DNA of 64,000 nt from Croceicoccus bisphenolivorans (GTDB taxonomy: Bacteria > Pseudomonadota > Alphaproteobacteria > Sphingomonadales > Sphingomonadaceae), in NCBI RefSeq assembly GCF_001634625.1, contig NZ_LRSE01000001.1, positions 62,001 through 126,000 of the forward strand. Reading direction: 5' to 3'. This document shows positions 60,088-64,000 of the stretch, in pieces. The number at the start of each line of letters is the position of its first letter. The stretch's first letter is position 1. The notes below the pieces were generated by a model that ran no database searches, was not told the DNA's origin, and was given only the letters and a program-made list of their open reading frames with translations. The translations under genes were made by a program, and so were the position numbers.

Positions 60088-61212
60088 ATGAAGTTCCCAG
60101 GTCTGCGCGTCCTGCTGGCGGCACACTCCATGAAGGAGTTGACTGGCAGTGAGATACACTGCCTCCAGCTCGGGTCCTATTTTGCATCTCAAGGTGCAAA
60201 CGTGACTTTCCTCGCGCTTGAGCAAGGCAACCCAATGACAAGCGAAATCGAAAAATTGGGCTCGAGAGTCATTGGTCCCAGTGAAGTCGGCAAAGAAAAT
60301 TACGATCTAGTTTGGACCCATCACGATACGATCTTCGCCTGGGTCCACGCGATATTGCGAACTCGAGCTAAGCGACACATTCACGGCCTGCTTTCCATGC
60401 AACAAAAGATTGAGCGGGTTCCGCCTATTCCATATCCTCTCACGCAAGATACACTTCGACTGGTGGCCAACTCTCTGGAAACGCGGGATATTGCTGCACG
60501 GCGCAGTCACCGTGATGACATAGACATCATGCCGAACTTCATTCCCACAGCATTTTTAGAAAAAGTCCGGTTGGACTTGCCTGAAAAACTCGAAAATCTG
60601 GCCATTGTATCGAATCATCCCCCAGCTGAGTTGTTAAACCTTGTACCCATAATGGAAGAAATGGGTGTTAAAGTGACGATCTTTGGTCACGGATATCGAT
60701 ATATTCCAATCGACCACGAAACGCTGATTTCCTTCGACACTGTCGTCACTATCGGCAAAACCGTCCAGTATTGTCTAGCCCAATCAATACCGGTTTTCAT
60801 TTACGACCGGTTCGGTGGTCCGGGCTTCATTGATGTCGAAGGGTTTCGAAAGCACGAAGATAGTAACTTTTCGGGCAGATCAGATCCCCGGCGGCGCAAT
60901 GCGCAAGATTTGGCGAAAGAGATTGTCGACGGCTACGCCAACGCCGCAGAGCAAGCAATTATCCTGCGACAAAAGAATGCTGGAAGGTTCGCCATAGATC
61001 GCTGCGTCGACGATGTGATCGGAACCTTTGGGCAATCTCGATTGCCCACCCTGACAGTAACCGAACAAATCAGCACCTTGTTCAAATACACGATCCTCAG
61101 GCCAAAGGTATTGGTCCGCGCAATCGCGCCAAGACTGGTGAGGCAGTTGACCCAAGCCAGCGATCGACTTTCAGCTGACACCATCGCTCGACTGAAAAAA
61201 CCCCGAAATTGA
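60088..61212 (+). CDS. Glycosyltransferase-like protein, AT-rich
   Basis: A 374-residue protein with the pattern of a GT4-type glycosyltransferase: N-terminal LRVLLAAHSMKELTGSEIHCLQLGSYFASQGANVTFLAL, split here as LAAHSMKELTGSE and IHCLQLGSYFASQG, is like the donor or acceptor domain. The C-terminal half is unusual (VTIGKTVQYCLAQSIPVFIYDRFG) and lacks the classical E-x7-E. The family call is therefore tentative. ATG 60088 follows GAAGAGGG. It begins 17 bases after the flippase gene and shares its lower GC content, suggesting a transferred pair. Confidence 0.68.
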   Translation: MKFPGLRVLLAAHSMKELTGSEIHCLQLGSYFASQGANVTFLALEQGNPMTSEIEKLGSRVIGPSEVGKENYDLVWTHHDTIFAWVHAILRTRAKRHIHGLLSMQQKIERVPPIPYPLTQDTLRLVANSLETRDIAARRSHRDDIDIMPNFIPTAFLEKVRLDLPEKLENLAIVSNHPPAELLNLVPIMEEMGVKVTIFGHGYRYIPIDHETLISFDTVVTIGKTVQYCLAQSIPVFIYDRFGGPGFIDVEGFRKHEDSNFSGRSDPRRRNAQDLAKEIVDGYANAAEQAIILRQKNAGRFAIDRCVDDVIGTFGQSRLPTLTVTEQISTLFKYTILRPKVLVRAIAPRLVRQLTQASDRLSADTIARLKKPRN

Positions 61213-61338
61213 AGAACTGCAATCTGAACATGGTATGCTGACCAATCAGCCTTTTACGACTTATTCACCAAATTCCGCCACAAAGATGCCGATTGCCTCA
61301 AGATGCCTGTCGGGCGTCGAGACAAAGCGGAGTTTCTG

Positions 61339-62844
61339 ATGAACGCATTCGGCCGTCGCAATGGTATGAGTGGATCGGGGCAATCGCGCCCTGCTTTCGG
61401 CGTCGCCCGGCCCATGAAGGGGGCGGAACCGCTGCGTACGCAGCCGCCTATGCCGCCGCCGATGGACGACGATCACTTTCCGGCGCCGCCGATCAACGTC
61501 AGTAGCCCCGAGGACGAGGCGCTCGCCAAGCTGGCGGAACGCGCCACGGCCCACCATTCTGGCGAAGCTGTGGTCGAAGGGTTCGAGGCCAGCGTCCATC
61601 GCATCAAGGAACAGGTGCTGCCGCGGCTGCTCGAACGGGTCGATCCCGAGGCCGCGGCAACGCTGACCAAGGACGAACTGTCCGAGGAATTTCGCCCGAT
61701 CATCCTGGAGGTTCTGGCAGAACTGAAGATCACGCTGAACCGGCGTGAACAGTTCGCGCTGGAAAAGGTGCTGGTCGACGAACTGCTGGGCTTCGGCCCG
61801 CTGGAAGAGCTGCTTGGCGATGCCGACGTGACCGACATCATGGTCAACGGTCCGAACCAGACCTACATCGAACGCAAGGGCAAGCTGGAACTTGCCAAGA
61901 TCAAGTTCCGCGACGAAAGCCACCTCTTCCAGATCGCGCAGCGCATCGTGAACCAGGTCGGCCGCCGCGTCGACCAGACCACGCCGCTGGCCGACGCCCG
62001 TTTGAAAGACGGTTCGCGTGTGAACGTGATCGTCCCGCCGCTCAGCCTCAAGGGCACGGCGATCTCGATTCGTAAGTTCTCCGAAAAGCCGATCACCATC
62101 GACATGCTTCGCGACTTCGGGTCGATGAGCGACAAGATGGCGACCTGCCTGAAGATCGCGGGCGCAAGCCGGATGAACATCGTCATATCGGGCGGTACCG
62201 GTTCGGGTAAGACGACGATGCTCAACGCCCTGTCGAAAATGATCGATCCGGGTGAGCGCGTGCTGACGATCGAAGATGCGGCCGAACTTCGCCTGCAACA
62301 GCCGCACTGGCTGCCGCTGGAAACCCGCCCCCCGAACCTTGAAGGCCAGGGCGCGATCACCATCGGCGATCTTGTGAAGAACGCCCTGCGTATGCGCCCT
62401 GACCGCATCATCCTGGGCGAAATTCGCGGCGCGGAATGTTTCGACCTTCTTGCCGCCATGAACACCGGCCACGACGGTTCGATGTGTACGCTTCACGCCA
62501 ACAGCCCGCGCGAATGCCTGGGCCGTATGGAAAACATGATCCTGATGGGCGACATCAAGATCCCGAAGGAAGCGATTTCGAAGCAGATCGCCGACTCGGT
62601 AGACCTGATCGTTCAGGTGAAGCGCCTTCGCGACGGTTCGCGCCGCACCACCAACATCACCGAAGTGATCGGCATGGAAGGCGACGTCATTATCACGCAG
62701 GAACTGTTCAGCTACGAATACTTGTCCGAAGGTGACGATGGCATGATAATCGGCGAACACCGTCCGTCGGGCCTGCGCCCCTACACCCTCGAAAAGGCGC
62801 GCCAGTTCGGTTTCGACAAGGCTTACCTGCAGGCTTGCCTCTAA
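61339..62844 (+). CDS. cpaF: CpaF/TadA-type secretion ATPase
   Basis: A 501-residue secretion ATPase that powers assembly of Flp/Tad pili. After a Pro/Met-rich N-terminal stretch the N-domain carries LGFGPLEELLGDADVTDIMVNG; Walker A is VISGGTGSGKTTMLNALSK (about residues 280-298), followed by TIEDAAELRLQQPHW, RMRPDRIILGEIRGAECFD and MNTGHDGSMCTLHANSPRE. Start at ATG 61339 (MNAFGRRNG); the open frame begins 12 codons earlier but that is in the poorly conserved leader. No other tad genes appear in the window, so this may be a stray tad ATPase or the locus may continue elsewhere. Confidence 0.95.
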   Translation: MNAFGRRNGMSGSGQSRPAFGVARPMKGAEPLRTQPPMPPPMDDDHFPAPPINVSSPEDEALAKLAERATAHHSGEAVVEGFEASVHRIKEQVLPRLLERVDPEAAATLTKDELSEEFRPIILEVLAELKITLNRREQFALEKVLVDELLGFGPLEELLGDADVTDIMVNGPNQTYIERKGKLELAKIKFRDESHLFQIAQRIVNQVGRRVDQTTPLADARLKDGSRVNVIVPPLSLKGTAISIRKFSEKPITIDMLRDFGSMSDKMATCLKIAGASRMNIVISGGTGSGKTTMLNALSKMIDPGERVLTIEDAAELRLQQPHWLPLETRPPNLEGQGAITIGDLVKNALRMRPDRIILGEIRGAECFDLLAAMNTGHDGSMCTLHANSPRECLGRMENMILMGDIKIPKEAISKQIADSVDLIVQVKRLRDGSRRTTNITEVIGMEGDVIITQELFSYEYLSEGDDGMIIGEHRPSGLRPYTLEKARQFGFDKAYLQACL

Positions 62845-62860
62845 AGTATCTCTCCCCCGC

Positions 62861-63082
62861 TCAAACGGGGGAGAGCCACGCCATCAGCGCAAAGAATCCG
62901 GCAATTCCCGCCGCGAACAATGCGGTAAGGAAGATCGGCGTCCACGGCATGCAACCGACAGCATCGGCCTGCGCCCGGCGTGCACGGCGAAAGTCGCCGA
63001 GCAGGGCGATGGCGGCAATGGCAAGGGCCGTGCCGGCCAGAGCCGCCCAGAACGCGGCATTGCTGTCGAACAGTTCCATCAT
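62861..63082 (-). CDS. Small two-helix membrane protein
   Basis: A 73-residue protein with two transmembrane segments (AAFWAALAGTALAIAAIALLG; PIFLTALFAAGIAGFFALMAW) separated by a basic loop (DFRRARRAQ). No function known. The start ATG 63082 is at a double ATG. It lies between cpaF and the divergent EamA gene and overlaps neither. Confidence 0.62.
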   Translation of the reverse strand: MMELFDSNAAFWAALAGTALAIAAIALLGDFRRARRAQADAVGCMPWTPIFLTALFAAGIAGFFALMAWLSPV

Positions 63083-63151
63083 GTCCGGTAGAATCGCCTC
63101 ACCATGTCTTAACGCTTGATGCGGGGTGACGGTAAGGCCCATAGGCCGCCT

Positions 63152-64000
63152 ATGCCGCAAAGCACAATTCCCCATACCGACAAGCCGCGACAGCGGCCCG
63201 GCCTGGCCCTGATCGTGCGGCTGTTTGCCGTTCTGGGGTGGGCCACCATGGTCATGCTGATCAAGTTGGCGAGCGAACGAAACGTCGACCTGCCACAGAT
63301 GCTTTTCGTCAGGCAGGCGGTGACGATACCGATCCTGCTCGGCTGGATGGCGATGCGCGGCAATCTTGGGGCCATGCGAACCAAACGCCTCAAAAGCCAT
63401 GCAAGCCGCGCACTTGCCGGCACGATCGGGATGGTGTTCAACTTCGCCTCTCCCATGCTCCTGCCGCTCGCAGTTGCGGCCACGTTCGGCTTCACGACGC
63501 CGCTGTTCGCGGTCGTACTGGCCTTCGCGGTTTTGCGAGAGCACGTCGGCCTATGGCGCTGGACGGCCACTTTCATCGGCTTTCTGGGAATTCTGGTTGT
63601 GATGAACCCGTTCGAGTTCGCCATATCGCCGTTGGGCACAGCGGTGGGCATCTGCGCTGCGTTCATGGTGGCGCTGATCTCGATCCAGATTCGCGACCTG
63701 TCCCAGACCGAGGATCCGATCGCCATTGTCACCTGGTTCGCGATATTTTCCAGCCCGGTACTGCTCATGGCCAGTTTCTTCACTTCGTGGGATCTCGGTG
63801 CGGTCGATTGGCTGATCCTGCTGAGCATCGGGCTGACGGGTACGGTCAGCCAGATCATGATCACCGTTTCGCTCCGCCTGGGCAGCGTGTCCAGCGTCAT
63901 CGTCATGGATTATTCCATGCTGCTATGGGCAACGTTTTACGGCTGGTTCGTGTTCGGCGCGTTCCCGCCGTTCACACTCTGGTTGGGGGCACCGCTAATC
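63152..64000 (+). CDS. EamA/DMT-family transporter (cut by window end)
   Basis: A drug/metabolite-type inner-membrane transporter with ten expected helices. The frame is open from ATG 63152 to base 64000 (283 codons), with no stop reached, so it is partial at the 3' end. Two EamA repeats: residues ~18-145 with RLFAVLGWATMVMLIKLASE and FGFTTPLFAVVLAFAVLREH, and the second starting LGTAVGICAAFMVALISIQI. The repeated PLFAVVLA...LREH and MDYSMLLWATFYGW segments are the family hallmarks. Substrate unknown. Confidence 0.88.
   Translation, partial: MPQSTIPHTDKPRQRPGLALIVRLFAVLGWATMVMLIKLASERNVDLPQMLFVRQAVTIPILLGWMAMRGNLGAMRTKRLKSHASRALAGTIGMVFNFASPMLLPLAVAATFGFTTPLFAVVLAFAVLREHVGLWRWTATFIGFLGILVVMNPFEFAISPLGTAVGICAAFMVALISIQIRDLSQTEDPIAIVTWFAIFSSPVLLMASFFTSWDLGAVDWLILLSIGLTGTVSQIMITVSLRLGSVSSVIVMDYSMLLWATFYGWFVFGAFPPFTLWLGAPLI

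Noticed and set aside
49881-61212. Complete Wzx/Wzy-type antigen locus
   Set aside because: A flippase and glycosyltransferases are visible, but no clear polymerase (Wzy) or chain-length protein was recognised, so a full pathway cannot be claimed.

Overview
The window looks like a chromosomal stretch from a GC-rich alphaproteobacterium of the order Sphingomonadales. The evidence is the gene style (two TonB-dependent receptors, a DcaP-like porin, the infA-maf-RNase E/G-yacG order next to tRNA-Phe, a CpaF/Tad ATPase) and the general codon use. I cannot name a genus from sequence alone. Genes are tightly packed, with many 4-base start/stop overlaps, and I saw no insertion sequence, integrase, prophage or CRISPR array.

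Layout. 1-15 kb is mostly housekeeping: a DcaP-like porin (its start codon begins one base before the window), a propionyl-CoA synthetase, a DUF2339 membrane protein facing a TetR regulator across a double palindromic operator, folE, uvrC, a TonB receptor, then infA-maf-RNase E/G-yacG and tRNA-Phe. 15.3-23.6 kb is a probable metal-handling block: a DUF4198 protein, a small periplasmic protein, a HupE/UreJ membrane protein, a membrane-anchored protein and a DUF1624 acyltransferase-like protein, then a strong terminator, a siderophore-type TonB receptor, a PepSY protein and a GhrA-like dehydrogenase.

23.8-42.0 kb is a large catabolic locus. A nine-gene, translationally coupled operon encodes a HAD type II protein, a PuuB-like flavin oxidase, a complete peptide/opine-type ABC importer with a fused double ATPase, and a three-part HcnABC/opine-oxidase-like dehydrogenase. 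Around it lie two aldehyde dehydrogenases, a GNAT protein, a tartrate/D-malate dehydrogenase, a class III aminotransferase, an Lrp-type regulator and an M20 amidohydrolase. Together they suggest import of an N-substituted amino compound, oxidative cleavage of its C-N bond, transamination, and oxidation of the aldehydes into central metabolism. The substrate is not identifiable from sequence.

42.0-48.5 kb is a copper-resistance island: a second CopB-like protein, copB, copA, an ECF sigma factor, a periplasmic sensor and a small membrane protein on the minus strand, with copC-copD divergent. The three regulatory genes match the CnrY-CnrX-CnrH order and sizes of the nickel/cobalt system of Cupriavidus, and the sensor keeps all five CnrX metal-ligand positions at identical spacing. 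The sequence GAGGGA-N15-CGTAT occurs three times in the window that I could find, once in front of each transcription unit of this island (copAB, the regulatory operon, copCD). This is the best candidate for an undescribed system here: a CnrYXH-type trans-envelope switch with its own promoter set, driving copper resistance.

48.5-61.2 kb holds a thiolase with palindromic operators and a surface-polysaccharide locus: a polyprenyl-type GT2 protein, the complete rmlACDB dTDP-L-rhamnose operon, a GT-C-like membrane protein, two glycosyltransferases, a Wzx-like flippase and a further glycosyltransferase. The last two genes are visibly more AT-rich. 61.3-64 kb holds a CpaF-type secretion ATPase, a small membrane protein and an EamA transporter cut by the window end.
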